From Oscillospiraceae bacterium (GTDB lineage Bacteria > Bacillota > Clostridia > Oscillospirales > CAG-272): a stretch of DNA of 55,839 bases. The notes under the pieces are model-generated. The model saw nothing but the letters and a program-made list of their open reading frames with translations, was not told the origin of the DNA and searched no databases. The stretch spans positions 1-55,839 of the forward strand of contig SVSR01000001.1 of the NCBI GenBank assembly GCA_015064205.1. Reading direction: 5' to 3'. Shown here in pieces: positions 15,948 to 23,849 of the stretch (positions are counted from its first letter, which is position 1; every line of letters starts with the position of its first letter). The translations under genes and the position numbers were made by a program.

Positions 15948-16631
15948 ATGATTTATATTTTGGATACGGCTGATATAGACGCCATAAAACATTGTAACGA
16001 ATATTATCCTCTTGCAGGTGTTACAACAAACCCCTCTATCATCGCAAAGGAGCACACGGATTTCTGGGATCTCGTTAAAGAGATCCGAGAGATTATCGGT
16101 GATGATAAGATGCTGCACGTTCAGACAACGCAGAAAACTGCTGATAAGATCATTGCAGAGGCAGAGCTTTTAAGAAAAGAGCTTCGCGGCAACTTCTTTG
16201 TAAAGATCCCGATAAGCGAAGAGGGCTTAAAGGCAACTATGGAGCTTAAAAAGCTCGGTATCGGCGTTACGATGACTGCGATATTCACACCGGCTCAGGC
16301 GCTTATTTCCGCTATGGCAGGTGCTGACTTCGTTGCTCCTTATGTAAACAGACTTGACAACATAATAGGTGACGGTATTGAAGTCGTTGCTGAAATAGTA
16401 AATCAGTTCAAGCACTATAATCTTGACTGCAAGGTTCTTGCGGCAAGCTTCAAGACTGCTGAACAGGTACACAAGTGCGCATCTGTCGGATGTCACAGTG
16501 TAACCGTTTCGGCGGACATACTCAAAACCGTTATATCGCATCCTATGACTGATATGGCTATTGCAGGCTTTGAAAAAGACTGGGCCACGGTTTGTGATGA
16601 CAGAACTATTCTTGATTTCAATCAAAGATAA
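15948..16631 (+). CDS. Transaldolase / fructose-6-phosphate aldolase-like (TalC/FSA)
   Basis: A 227-aa class I aldolase of the short transaldolase type. ILDTADIDAI at the start and GVTTNPSII near 24-32 are signature motifs, and Lys86 in FFVKIPIS is the Schiff-base lysine. The C-terminal part has the HKCASVGCHSVTVS strand of FSA/TalC. It would split a ketose phosphate into a 3-carbon ketone or keto-phosphate and an aldehyde, feeding the triose isomerase at the head of the operon. It is the last gene before a new promoter. Confidence 0.9.
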   Translation: MIYILDTADIDAIKHCNEYYPLAGVTTNPSIIAKEHTDFWDLVKEIREIIGDDKMLHVQTTQKTADKIIAEAELLRKELRGNFFVKIPISEEGLKATMELKKLGIGVTMTAIFTPAQALISAMAGADFVAPYVNRLDNIIGDGIEVVAEIVNQFKHYNLDCKVLAASFKTAEQVHKCASVGCHSVTVSADILKTVISHPMTDMAIAGFEKDWATVCDDRTILDFNQR

Positions 16632-16659
16632 TTTCGAAAAATTTTTCAATGAAATACTG

Positions 16660-16688
16660 TTGATTTTAAGAATAATAGTCTATATAAT
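16660..16688 (+). promoter_or_regulatory. Promoter of the ceramidase-like gene
   Basis: TTGATT (16660-16665), 17 bp, TATAAT (16683-16688); about 35 nt of leader before the ribosome site AGAGGAG. Confidence 0.7.
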
Positions 16689-16729
16689 TAATGTAGAGTC
16701 ATTTGTATTATCTTAGAGGAGAAATAAAA

Positions 16730-18214
16730 ATGGGAAAGATACTTATAGGCTGGGCTGAAGAAAGCCTTGTGCCTGAAAAAAAGGTAAGTCTTGCAGGTCA
16801 GTTCTTTGAAAGAATATCTGAATACGTAGAATCGGATATCACAGTTACAGCTATGGCAGTTGAAGCAGACGGAGACCAGATGATCATGGTTTCCTGTGAC
16901 GTTACAAGCGTAGCTGTAAGCGTTATGGAGCTTGCAAGAGAAAAGTTTGCACGCCTGACAAACGAGGTTGATCCTAAAAAGATCATGATGAACGCTACAC
17001 ATACTCATACGTCTATCAAGCAGGCGATAAAAGGCGGAAGAGGAACTGTTGGTATTCTTAACGAGTTCCTTCCCAAAGACAAGCAGTATACCGCAAAGGT
17101 AACGCCTGACGACAGTGTTCTTACTCCCGAAGAGGGAACGGAGCTTATCACAGACAAGATCGCTCTTGCAGCGTATAACGCATGGAAAAACCGTAAGCCT
17201 GCTCTTGTAGCTAACGAGTTCGGAAGAGCCGCAGTAGGTATGTGCCGCCGTGTAAGCTATGATGACGGAAGCGCACAGATGTGGGGCGACACGAATACAG
17301 CAAACTTTGTTGCACTCGAAGGCGGTAACGATTCGGGTATCGAGCTTCTTTACACGTTTGATAAGGATAAGAAGCTTACAGGTGTTGTTGCTAATATCGC
17401 TTGTCCTGCACAGATTCTTGAGCAGAGAAGCTTTATTTCTGCAGACTTCTGGGGCAGAACAAAGGCAATACTCAGAGAAAAGTTCGGGCAGGATATTTAT
17501 CTTCTTGCGCTTTGCGGCGCGGGCGGAGACCAGTGTCCGAGAGACCTTGTTCGCTGGGTAAATCCCGAAACCCCCATTGACGACCCGAACGTTAAGCGTC
17601 CGAATCTCCTTGATCGCAAGGCAGACCCGTCTATGTACGATATTTCGGGATGCAACAGAGTGGGTAAGAGAATTGCAAACGAAATCATCTCGGTTTATGA
17701 AGAAATCGAAGATATTAAGGACGAGCTTGTGTTTGAGCACAGAGTGATCGACCTTGATCTCCCGCTTCGTAAAGCAACGATGGAACAGTATAATCACGCT
17801 GTACGTGAGCTTGAATACTACGTTGAGCAGAACAAGGACAAGGCAGTCTTCAACTATGAAGACAACGCGCGTATGCACGTACATGCAGGTACTATTGCAA
17901 GATACCGTCAGCAGCAGAACACGGAGATACATACGATAGAGTATCACGTAATCCGTCTCGGCGATATTGCGATAGCAACAAACCCCTTTGAATTATTCCT
18001 TGACTACGGTAACAGAATCAAGGCAAGAAGCTATGCAAAGCAGACATTCATCGTACAGCTTTGCTGCGGTACTGAAGGATACCTTCCCACAGAAAAGGCT
18101 GAAAAGGCCGGCCACTACAGTGCTTATATTTCAAGCGGTACGGTAGGCCACGAGGGCGGCGACCTTCTCACAAGAGAAACGATTACCGAAATCAACGAAA
18201 TGTTTTCCAAGTAA
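16730..18214 (+). CDS. Neutral/alkaline ceramidase-family hydrolase homologue, cytosolic
   Basis: The 494-aa protein resembles the N-terminal catalytic domain of neutral ceramidases. NATHTHTS at 88-95 gives the zinc-binding His pair (His91, His93), GDQCPR at 266-271 aligns with the GDVSPN segment that carries the nucleophile in true ceramidases, and CGTEGYLPTEKA near 445-456 matches the late Gly-Tyr-x-Pro motif. The usual nucleophile Ser appears to be Cys269 here. No signal peptide and no C-terminal Ig-like domain are present. Ceramide is therefore an unlikely substrate; a carbohydrate amide is plausible given the sugar operon upstream and the MFS carrier downstream. AGAGGAG fixes the ATG at 16730. 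Confidence 0.72.
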   Translation: MGKILIGWAEESLVPEKKVSLAGQFFERISEYVESDITVTAMAVEADGDQMIMVSCDVTSVAVSVMELAREKFARLTNEVDPKKIMMNATHTHTSIKQAIKGGRGTVGILNEFLPKDKQYTAKVTPDDSVLTPEEGTELITDKIALAAYNAWKNRKPALVANEFGRAAVGMCRRVSYDDGSAQMWGDTNTANFVALEGGNDSGIELLYTFDKDKKLTGVVANIACPAQILEQRSFISADFWGRTKAILREKFGQDIYLLALCGAGGDQCPRDLVRWVNPETPIDDPNVKRPNLLDRKADPSMYDISGCNRVGKRIANEIISVYEEIEDIKDELVFEHRVIDLDLPLRKATMEQYNHAVRELEYYVEQNKDKAVFNYEDNARMHVHAGTIARYRQQQNTEIHTIEYHVIRLGDIAIATNPFELFLDYGNRIKARSYAKQTFIVQLCCGTEGYLPTEKAEKAGHYSAYISSGTVGHEGGDLLTRETITEINEMFSK

Positions 18215-18227
18215 TTTATAATTTCCA

Positions 18228-18265
18228 TGAGCCAATATTGCACTGGCAATATTGGCTCATATAAT
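18228..18265 (+). promoter_or_regulatory. Perfect inverted repeat overlapping the MFS promoter
   Basis: Two perfect 14-bp arms (18228-18241 and 18246-18259, TGAGCCAATATTGC and its complement) flank ACTG. The repeat covers a -35-like TTGCAC (18238-18243) and ends immediately before TATAAT (18260-18265), giving a 16-bp spacer. No T-run follows, so it is more like an operator, though it could also slow polymerase leaving the upstream gene. Confidence 0.6.
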
Positions 18266-18302
18266 GCAAAAAAATTATTTGTATTACAAGTGGGTGTTTA
18301 AA

Positions 18303-19607
18303 ATGAAAAATATAACGAAACTTCATAACGAAAACGGCGTTGACGGTGTACATATGCACCTTGAAAACAAAAAAATCAGCCGCCACTTTTTTATCTTCCT
18401 TTTTGTCATGTATGCAATAGTATATATGACGAAAAACTGCTTCAGCTCGGCGCTTGCTGCCATTGTTGCAGAAGGAGCTATGACAAAGTCCCAGGCGGGT
18501 ATCATAACGGCGGCGTTTTATGTAGTATATACCCCTCTGCAGATAGTGGGAGGTATATTCGCAGACAAATATAATCCCGAGAGAATGATAAAAATCGGTC
18601 TTATAGGCTCAGCAATTTCCAATATTATTATTTTTCTTACTCAGAATTTCTGGGTTATGCTCATTTCCTGGGTGTTTAATGCGATAATACAGTTTCCGCT
18701 CTGGCCGAGCGTTTTCAAGATAATGTCGTCTCAGCTTGTGCGCAGCGACAGAAGAATGATGATCTTCTATATGTCGTTTGCAACGTCATTCGGGCTTTTG
18801 TTTGCTTATCTTACGGCAGCATTCATAACAAACTGGAAATATAATTTTCTTCTCTCGGCAAGCCTTTTGTTTATTCTTGCAACAGTGCTTCATTTTTACT
18901 ATAACAGAATTGAACCGAGTATGTTAAAGGATAAAGAAATACCCCTGACGCCACAAAAGGCCGCTTCCAGAGGAAGTTTTGCGTCAACTTTTAAGCTTTT
19001 TGCGGCGAGCGGATTTATATTCCTTGTGGTACTGACAATGTTCAGATGCTCGCTTGAGCAGGGAATCAAGGCGCTTGCGCCTACAATTCTTATGGAATCG
19101 TATGAAAACGTTTCACCAACGCTTGGAAATCTTATGGGTACCATAATAATTATTATGGGAATACTTGGAACTGTGCTTATAAGAGCCTTGTATCCGAAGG
19201 TGATACGTAATGAGTATGCGGGATATCTGCTTCTTTTATGCCTATCGCTTCCGATGATAGTTATTCTAAAATATATCGGAAGTATTCATCTGGCGTTTGC
19301 AGTTGCCTCAATGTGTATAGCCACACTGTTTCTTTCGGCAACGCATTTGCTTGCTTCACACTGCAGTCTGTATTTTACCAAGTACGGTAAAAACGGAACG
19401 GCGGCGGGAGTTATAAACAGCTCAGGCTCATTCGGCATTGTAATATACAGCTACGGTTTTTCGAAAATAGCCGAGATTTATAACTGGAACGTTGTTATGG
19501 ATCTTATGATTGTATTTGCCCTTGTTTGTATAACACTAAACGTTATTGCTTGTATATTCTGGAATAGATTTAAGAAAAACGAAAAAGAATTTGAAGAAAA
19601 CATATAA
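18303..19607 (+). CDS. MFS transporter (OPA/organophosphate-like)
   Basis: A 434-aa, 12-helix major facilitator. The N-terminal half carries TKNCFSSALAAIV, KSQAGIITAAFYVVYTPLQI and GGIFADKYNPERMI (the loop 2-3 motif). The overall look is that of the GlpT/UhpT/OPA branch, so a sugar phosphate or organic anion is a sensible guess. I chose the ATG at 18303 because GTGGGTG lies just upstream, while longer frames begin inside the promoter. A perfect inverted repeat overlaps that promoter, so expression is probably substrate-controlled. It likely feeds the pathway encoded upstream. Confidence 0.82.
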   Translation: MKNITKLHNENGVDGVHMHLENKKISRHFFIFLFVMYAIVYMTKNCFSSALAAIVAEGAMTKSQAGIITAAFYVVYTPLQIVGGIFADKYNPERMIKIGLIGSAISNIIIFLTQNFWVMLISWVFNAIIQFPLWPSVFKIMSSQLVRSDRRMMIFYMSFATSFGLLFAYLTAAFITNWKYNFLLSASLLFILATVLHFYYNRIEPSMLKDKEIPLTPQKAASRGSFASTFKLFAASGFIFLVVLTMFRCSLEQGIKALAPTILMESYENVSPTLGNLMGTIIIIMGILGTVLIRALYPKVIRNEYAGYLLLLCLSLPMIVILKYIGSIHLAFAVASMCIATLFLSATHLLASHCSLYFTKYGKNGTAAGVINSSGSFGIVIYSYGFSKIAEIYNWNVVMDLMIVFALVCITLNVIACIFWNRFKKNEKEFEENI

Positions 19608-19611
19608 AAAC

Positions 19612-19650
19612 AAAATCTGCAGGCACTTTGTTGCCTGCAGATTTTTCCTT
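19612..19650 (+). terminator. Terminator after the MFS gene
   Basis: Perfect 14-bp stem AAAATCTGCAGGCA / TGCCTGCAGATTTT (19612-19625, 19632-19645) with a 6-nt loop, then TTCC. Confidence 0.9.
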
Positions 19651-19664
19651 GCCAACAATTACAT

Positions 19665-19694
19665 TTGATTTGACCCCTTTGGATATGTTACAAT
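19665..19694 (+). promoter_or_regulatory. Promoter of the LysM-CAP gene
   Basis: TTGATT (19665-19670), 18 bp, TACAAT (19689-19694). An AAGGAGG ribosome site stands before the ATG at 19738. Confidence 0.55.
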
Positions 19695-19737
19695 AAAAGA
19701 GTCATTGTGACAAATAAAACACAAGGAGGAAAACACA

Positions 19738-20343
19738 ATGAAAAAAATTATACTTGCAGTAATGGGCGTACTTTTACTCTGTGCAGCGCTTGTTATCGGC
19801 ACGTCAGCCAACACGACTCACACGGTTGTACGAGGCGACACTATGTGGAAGATTGCAGTAAAATACGAGGTAGGACTTTCTGAAATAAAGAGTGTGAATA
19901 CGCATATTGCAAACCCGAATCTTATATATCCCGGGCAGGTGCTGAATATTCCGACTGTAAATGCTGCTGTAACAAGCTTTGAGGGGGAAGTTGTAAGACT
20001 TGTTAATGAAATAAGAGTAAAAAACGGACTCAAGGCACTCACACACGATTGGGAACTTAGTCGTGTTGCCAGATATAAATCGCAGGATATGAAGGATAAC
20101 AATTATTTCTCCCATACAAGTCCCGTGTACGGAACGCCTTTTCAGATGATAAAAAACTTTGGCCTTACATACAGAACAGCCGGTGAAAACATCGCAAAGG
20201 GGCAGGCAACGCCTCAGGCGGTGGTAAACGCGTGGATGAACTCATCGGGACACAGAGCTAACATATTAAACTCTTCATTCACAAAAATCGGAGTCGGATA
20301 CGTTTCAAACGGTAAGTACTGGACACAGATGTTTATTGGATAA
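19738..20343 (+). CDS. Secreted LysM + CAP (SCP/YkwD-like) protein
   Basis: The 201-aa product has a signal peptide (KKIILAVMGVLLLCAALVIG, cut near ANT at 24-26), one LysM domain at about 27-73 (HTVVRGDTMWKIAVKY ... GQVLNIP) that binds peptidoglycan or chitin-like glycans, and a CAP domain at about 84-201 with LVNEIRVKNGLKAL, SHTSP, AGENIAKG and HRANILN. This LysM-CAP layout is common in spore-forming Firmicutes (YkwD/SafA-like neighbours), where such proteins associate with cell wall or spore coat. It is monocistronic. The biochemical activity of CAP domains in bacteria is not settled. Confidence 0.92.
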   Translation: MKKIILAVMGVLLLCAALVIGTSANTTHTVVRGDTMWKIAVKYEVGLSEIKSVNTHIANPNLIYPGQVLNIPTVNAAVTSFEGEVVRLVNEIRVKNGLKALTHDWELSRVARYKSQDMKDNNYFSHTSPVYGTPFQMIKNFGLTYRTAGENIAKGQATPQAVVNAWMNSSGHRANILNSSFTKIGVGYVSNGKYWTQMFIG

Positions 20344-20349
20344 TTTTAC

Positions 20350-20378
20350 TTGATCTGTACAAGAATATATGATATTAT
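20350..20378 (+). promoter_or_regulatory. Candidate promoter of the 57-aa gene
   Basis: TTGATC (20350-20355), 17 bp, TATTAT (20373-20378), 30 nt before the ATG at 20408. Confidence 0.5.
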
Positions 20379-20407
20379 ATAATAAAAGCTGATTTTGCGA
20401 GGTATAT

Positions 20408-20581
20408 ATGGAGCCAAGAGACTACACGATTGTAAAAATCGAGGGAGAATACGCATATCTGAGAGAGGACAGAAAGGGTGACGGGGACGATATTTTTATC
20501 GCTCTTGCACTTTTGCCGCTTGGCGTCAACGTTGGCACGCGTCTCCATTTCGAGATGCTCGAATATACTGTTATTAACTAA
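20408..20581 (+). CDS. Small conserved-looking protein, 57 aa
   Basis: An open frame of 57 codons begins MEPRDYTIVKIEGEYAYLRE and ends LHFEMLEYTVIN. The alternating hydrophobic/charged pattern and the I-V-x-x-I-E-G-x-Y-A core suggest a small beta-barrel like the DUF3006-type mini proteins that start the same way. It has its own promoter-like sequence. A G+A-rich ribosome site (GCGAGG) lies 6 nt upstream, and a terminator starts at the last base of its reading frame, which together argue that it is a real gene. No function can be given. Confidence 0.65.
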   Translation: MEPRDYTIVKIEGEYAYLREDRKGDGDDIFIALALLPLGVNVGTRLHFEMLEYTVIN

Positions 20582-20612
20582 AATCCGCCAGAACCGGCGG
20601 ATTTTTCTTTTG
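20580..20612 (+). terminator. Terminator overlapping the 57-aa gene stop
   Basis: AAAATCCGCC (20580-20589) pairs with GGCGGATTTT (20596-20605), followed by TTCTTTT. The 5' arm begins inside the stop codon. Confidence 0.85.
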
Positions 20613-20641
20613 TTGACAAGTATTTGTATATGTGTTAAAAT
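20613..20641 (+). promoter_or_regulatory. Promoter of the DMT transporter/Spo0A-like operon
   Basis: TTGACA (20613-20618), 17-bp spacer, TAAAAT (20636-20641), directly after the preceding terminator. Confidence 0.75.
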
Positions 20642-20672
20642 GTTTGTTGGAATTTGAAAAGAGGTTTTATTT

Positions 20673-21533
20673 ATGAAAACTGCACGTATTAAGCTTATTA
20701 TTTCAATGATTATATTCGGTACTCTTGCTCCTTTTGTAAGAAACGTATCTGTTTCATCGGGCGAGCTCGCACTTTACCGTGCTCTTATGGCTATTTTGCT
20801 AATTGGTACATATCTTTTTCTGACAAAACAAAAAACTGATTTTGGCAAAATAAAAAAAGAACTGCCTCTTTTAATTATATCAGGCGCGGCTATGGGTATA
20901 AACTGGATACTGTTGTTTGAAGCATATAAATACACTACTGTTTCAATAGCAACGCTAAGCTATTATTTTGCACCGGTTATTGTAACTGTGCTTTGCCCTA
21001 TTCTGTTTCGCGAAAAGCTTGGATTGAAGCAGATAATCTGCTTTGTTATGTCAACGCTTGGCATAGTCCTGATAACAGGCATAAGTACGGGCGGCAGCTC
21101 TGATTTTACCGGAATACTGTTCGGACTCGGTGCTGCTATGTTTTATGCCACTGTAATGATACTGAATAAATACATAAAGAATACCGAGGGACTTTCAAGG
21201 ACTATATGGCAGTTTGCGGGAGCTATCGTGGTACTTTTGCCGTACGTACTTCTAACCGACGGCATAAGCCTTTGCTCTGTGGATTTGTTTGGATTTTCCA
21301 ACCTGATAATTGTGGGCGTTGTTCACACAGGTGTAGCTTACGTGCTCTACTTCTCGTCTCTCAAGGACCTGCCGGGGCAGAAGACGGCAATACTGTCCTA
21401 TATAGATCCTCTCGTTGCGGTTTTTATATCTGTAACAATCCTTGGCGAGGCCATGACATTTACTCAGATAGCAGGCGGAGCGCTTATTCTCGGCTTTACT
21501 ATGTATAACGAGCTTTCCGGCAATAGGAAGTAA
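20673..21533 (+). CDS. DMT-superfamily (EamA) transporter
   Basis: A 286-aa, 10-helix membrane protein with the two EamA repeats, residues about 5-135 and 145-280. Typical features are the N-terminal IFGTLAPFVRNV, the SYYFAPVIVTVLCPILFREKL end of the first repeat and SYIDPLVAVFISVTILGEAM in the second. It likely exports amino acids or other metabolites; members are known as drug/metabolite carriers. It lies 7 bp upstream of the Spo0A-like gene and shares its promoter, an arrangement I do not know from model species. Confidence 0.88.
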   Translation: MKTARIKLIISMIIFGTLAPFVRNVSVSSGELALYRALMAILLIGTYLFLTKQKTDFGKIKKELPLLIISGAAMGINWILLFEAYKYTTVSIATLSYYFAPVIVTVLCPILFREKLGLKQIICFVMSTLGIVLITGISTGGSSDFTGILFGLGAAMFYATVMILNKYIKNTEGLSRTIWQFAGAIVVLLPYVLLTDGISLCSVDLFGFSNLIIVGVVHTGVAYVLYFSSLKDLPGQKTAILSYIDPLVAVFISVTILGEAMTFTQIAGGALILGFTMYNELSGNRK

Positions 21534-21540
21534 CCGGTTT

Positions 21541-22329
21541 ATGGGAAAGACAAGAGTATTATTTGCAGACAAAGATATAAACTTATGCAAGCGGATTTGT
21601 GAGAGTGCCGCTTTATATGAAAATATAAGAATAGACACGCTCTATTATGACGAGGATATTATAAGTTTACTTAGCGAAATATATTATGACATCGTTATTG
21701 TTGACGTAAATATGATAAATGAAGACGACGTCACCGCGATTTATAAAAGTAATCCCGATCCGATAAGGCATCCCATGAATTGCGAAATAATCCTTACGTC
21801 AGACAATATAGAGTGCGACCGGATTTTTAAAACTGATACATACGATCCAATATATCTTATCAAGAAGCCTTTTGATGTTGAGTTTCTTCTTAAGCTGATA
21901 TCTCTTGTGTCAGAAAACCGGGATATGAAAGAGCAGATTAAAAAGGGTGCGTCTGCCCATAATGAGCTTGATGAATGTATAAATCAGGCGTTGATCAGCA
22001 TAGGCATACCGCCAAGCATGAACGGATACAAGTATTTATATACAGGACTCACGGCGGCATTTGACGATATGGAGCTTCTTGCATACATTACCAAGGATCT
22101 TTATACTGAGATTGCCAAGGCTTGCGGTGTTAGTGCCTGCAAAGTTGAGAGAAGTATCCGAAGCGCCATAAGCGCCGCGTGGGAAAGAGGAGATGCGCAA
22201 ATTCTTGCGGGATATTTCGGAAGTACCGTTGGGCCAAAGAGCAAAAAGCCGTCTAACTCTGAATTCTTCAGAGCGGTCATTAACAGAATAAAGTTAGATA
22301 GTCCCCATCTTTCAACTCAGTGCAGATAA
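21541..22329 (+). CDS. Spo0A-type response regulator (divergent)
   Basis: The 262-aa protein has a receiver domain (1-125) with acidic Asp10/Asp12, phospho-acceptor Asp55 (VIVDVNM), Thr86 and Lys109-Pro110. The C-terminal half (about 143-262) matches the Spo0A DNA-binding domain: IGIPPSMNGYKYL, LLAYITKDLYTEIAK, VERSIRSAISAAWERGD and PSNSEFF in order. Spo0A is the master switch of sporulation, activated by phosphorylation. The usual spoIVB neighbour is absent and the receiver is loose (inserted NPDPIRHPMN loop), so it may be either the true Spo0A in a moved locus or a paralogue. The operon partner is a DMT exporter. Confidence 0.8.
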   Translation: MGKTRVLFADKDINLCKRICESAALYENIRIDTLYYDEDIISLLSEIYYDIVIVDVNMINEDDVTAIYKSNPDPIRHPMNCEIILTSDNIECDRIFKTDTYDPIYLIKKPFDVEFLLKLISLVSENRDMKEQIKKGASAHNELDECINQALISIGIPPSMNGYKYLYTGLTAAFDDMELLAYITKDLYTEIAKACGVSACKVERSIRSAISAAWERGDAQILAGYFGSTVGPKSKKPSNSEFFRAVINRIKLDSPHLSTQCR

Positions 22330-22368
22330 AAATAAAACCGAAAAATTTTTCGTTTTTTATAAAAACTA

Positions 22369-22396
22369 TTGAAATAAAAAAATATTGTGCTATACT
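22369..22396 (+). promoter_or_regulatory. Promoter of the MATE gene
   Basis: TTGAAA (22369-22374), 16 bp, TATACT (22391-22396), in the gap after the Spo0A-like gene. Confidence 0.6.
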
Positions 22397-22469
22397 TTAT
22401 AAAGACAGTATAATATTTTCTTGGAGAAGATGGCTTAATTTACGGTTTTCACCGGGGAGGATCTGCTTT

Positions 22470-23849
22470 ATGGCTTCAAGACACGAAATGAATATGTGTG
22501 AGGGCTCTATTATACGCAAAATGATTATTTTTGCGCTGCCACTTATGATAACAAACGTTCTTCAGGTAGTATTTAACGCAACAGACGTTGCGGTGCTTGG
22601 AATACTTGTCGGAGATGATGCCGTTGCGGCAGTTGGCTCAAACGCTGCGCTTATAAATCTTATAACCTGTATTTTTATTGGTCTTTCGATAGGCGCAAAC
22701 GTGCTTGTTGCCCGTCTTATGGGAGAGAAAAATATCGAGAGATCCCGAAAAGCAGTCGGAACCGCGATATTCATAGGTCTTGCCGGCGGTATTCTTGTTG
22801 CGATCGTAGGCGTACTTTTTGCAAGAACCTTTCTTGAATGGACAGCGTGTGATCCTGAAGTTATCGATATGGCGGAAAAATATCTGGTCATATATCTGCT
22901 CGGCGCACCGGTGGTTTTGCTTTATAACTTTGCTTCAGCCGTGCTCAGAGCCGTTGGCGATACAACCAGACCGATGATATATCTAATTATCGGCGGTGTT
23001 GCAAACGTAGGCCTGAACGTTTTCTTTATAACAGTCTTTGGAATGGACGTTGACGGCGTTGCGATAGCAACGGTTATGTCTCAGCTTATAGCGTCAGTGC
23101 TTGCCTTTATCGCGCTCATGAAAAGCGACGGATACGGCAAACTTGAACTTAAACATATACGTATATATAAAGAAGAATTTATTTACATATTAAAGATCGG
23201 TATTCCCTCGGGTATTCAGAGCGGAATGTTCAGCCTTGCAAACGTTGTAATACAGTCCTCGATAAACTCGCTTGGTAAAGCCGTTATGTCGGCAAACACT
23301 ATTGCCGTTCAGATAGAAAGCTTCACGTATCAGTCGATACACGCTATGTCGCTTGCCGCTATATCATTTTCAAGCCAGAATTATGGCGCAGGAAATATGG
23401 AGAGAGTTAAAAAGGTTATGTGGCAAAGCAATCTGCTTGCCGTTGTTGTAGGCCTTGCTGTCGGCGGTATAATGGCGCTTTTCAGATATCCGTTGTGCGA
23501 TATTATGTCAAACGACGAATATATAATAGGTGTTGCCGCAGAGAGGGTTCTTATAGCGGGCGCAACCTATTTCCTTTGCGGAATTATGGATACAATGGGC
23601 GGTATTCTGAGGGGACTTGGAAAATCAACCGTTGCAATGTTCATATCCTTGTTCGGAAGCTGTATTTTCCGAGTTGTATGGACTCTTACGGTATTTAAGA
23701 TCTATCCTACGTATCTTGGCTTAATAAGTGTTTTCCCGATAAGCTGGCTTTTCACGAGTCTTATATACGTAGCTGTACTGCTTCCGCTTATAAAAAAACT
23801 TGAGGCGGATCTGCAAAAAAGAAAGGCCGAGCCTCTGCTCAGCCATTAA
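22470..23849 (+). CDS. MATE-family multidrug/Na+ antiporter
   Basis: A 459-aa, 12-helix efflux protein. Two MATE repeats are seen, beginning FALPLMITNVLQVVFNATDV and, in the second half, IGIPSGIQSGMFSLANVVIQ. NAALINL, VGDTTRPM and AISFSSQNYGAGN are typical conserved bits. It should expel cationic drugs or metabolites using Na+ or H+. GGGGAGG at 22454-22460 fixes the ATG at 22470; the 50 extra codons of the open frame are leader. Its 3' end overlaps the convergent AraC gene by 11 bp. Confidence 0.9.
   Translation: MASRHEMNMCEGSIIRKMIIFALPLMITNVLQVVFNATDVAVLGILVGDDAVAAVGSNAALINLITCIFIGLSIGANVLVARLMGEKNIERSRKAVGTAIFIGLAGGILVAIVGVLFARTFLEWTACDPEVIDMAEKYLVIYLLGAPVVLLYNFASAVLRAVGDTTRPMIYLIIGGVANVGLNVFFITVFGMDVDGVAIATVMSQLIASVLAFIALMKSDGYGKLELKHIRIYKEEFIYILKIGIPSGIQSGMFSLANVVIQSSINSLGKAVMSANTIAVQIESFTYQSIHAMSLAAISFSSQNYGAGNMERVKKVMWQSNLLAVVVGLAVGGIMALFRYPLCDIMSNDEYIIGVAAERVLIAGATYFLCGIMDTMGGILRGLGKSTVAMFISLFGSCIFRVVWTLTVFKIYPTYLGLISVFPISWLFTSLIYVAVLLPLIKKLEADLQKRKAEPLLSH

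Noticed and set aside
16688-17947. 419-codon antisense frame in the ceramidase-like gene
   Set aside because: It lacks a start signal and its composition is that of a shadow; the sense frame has motifs and a ribosome site.
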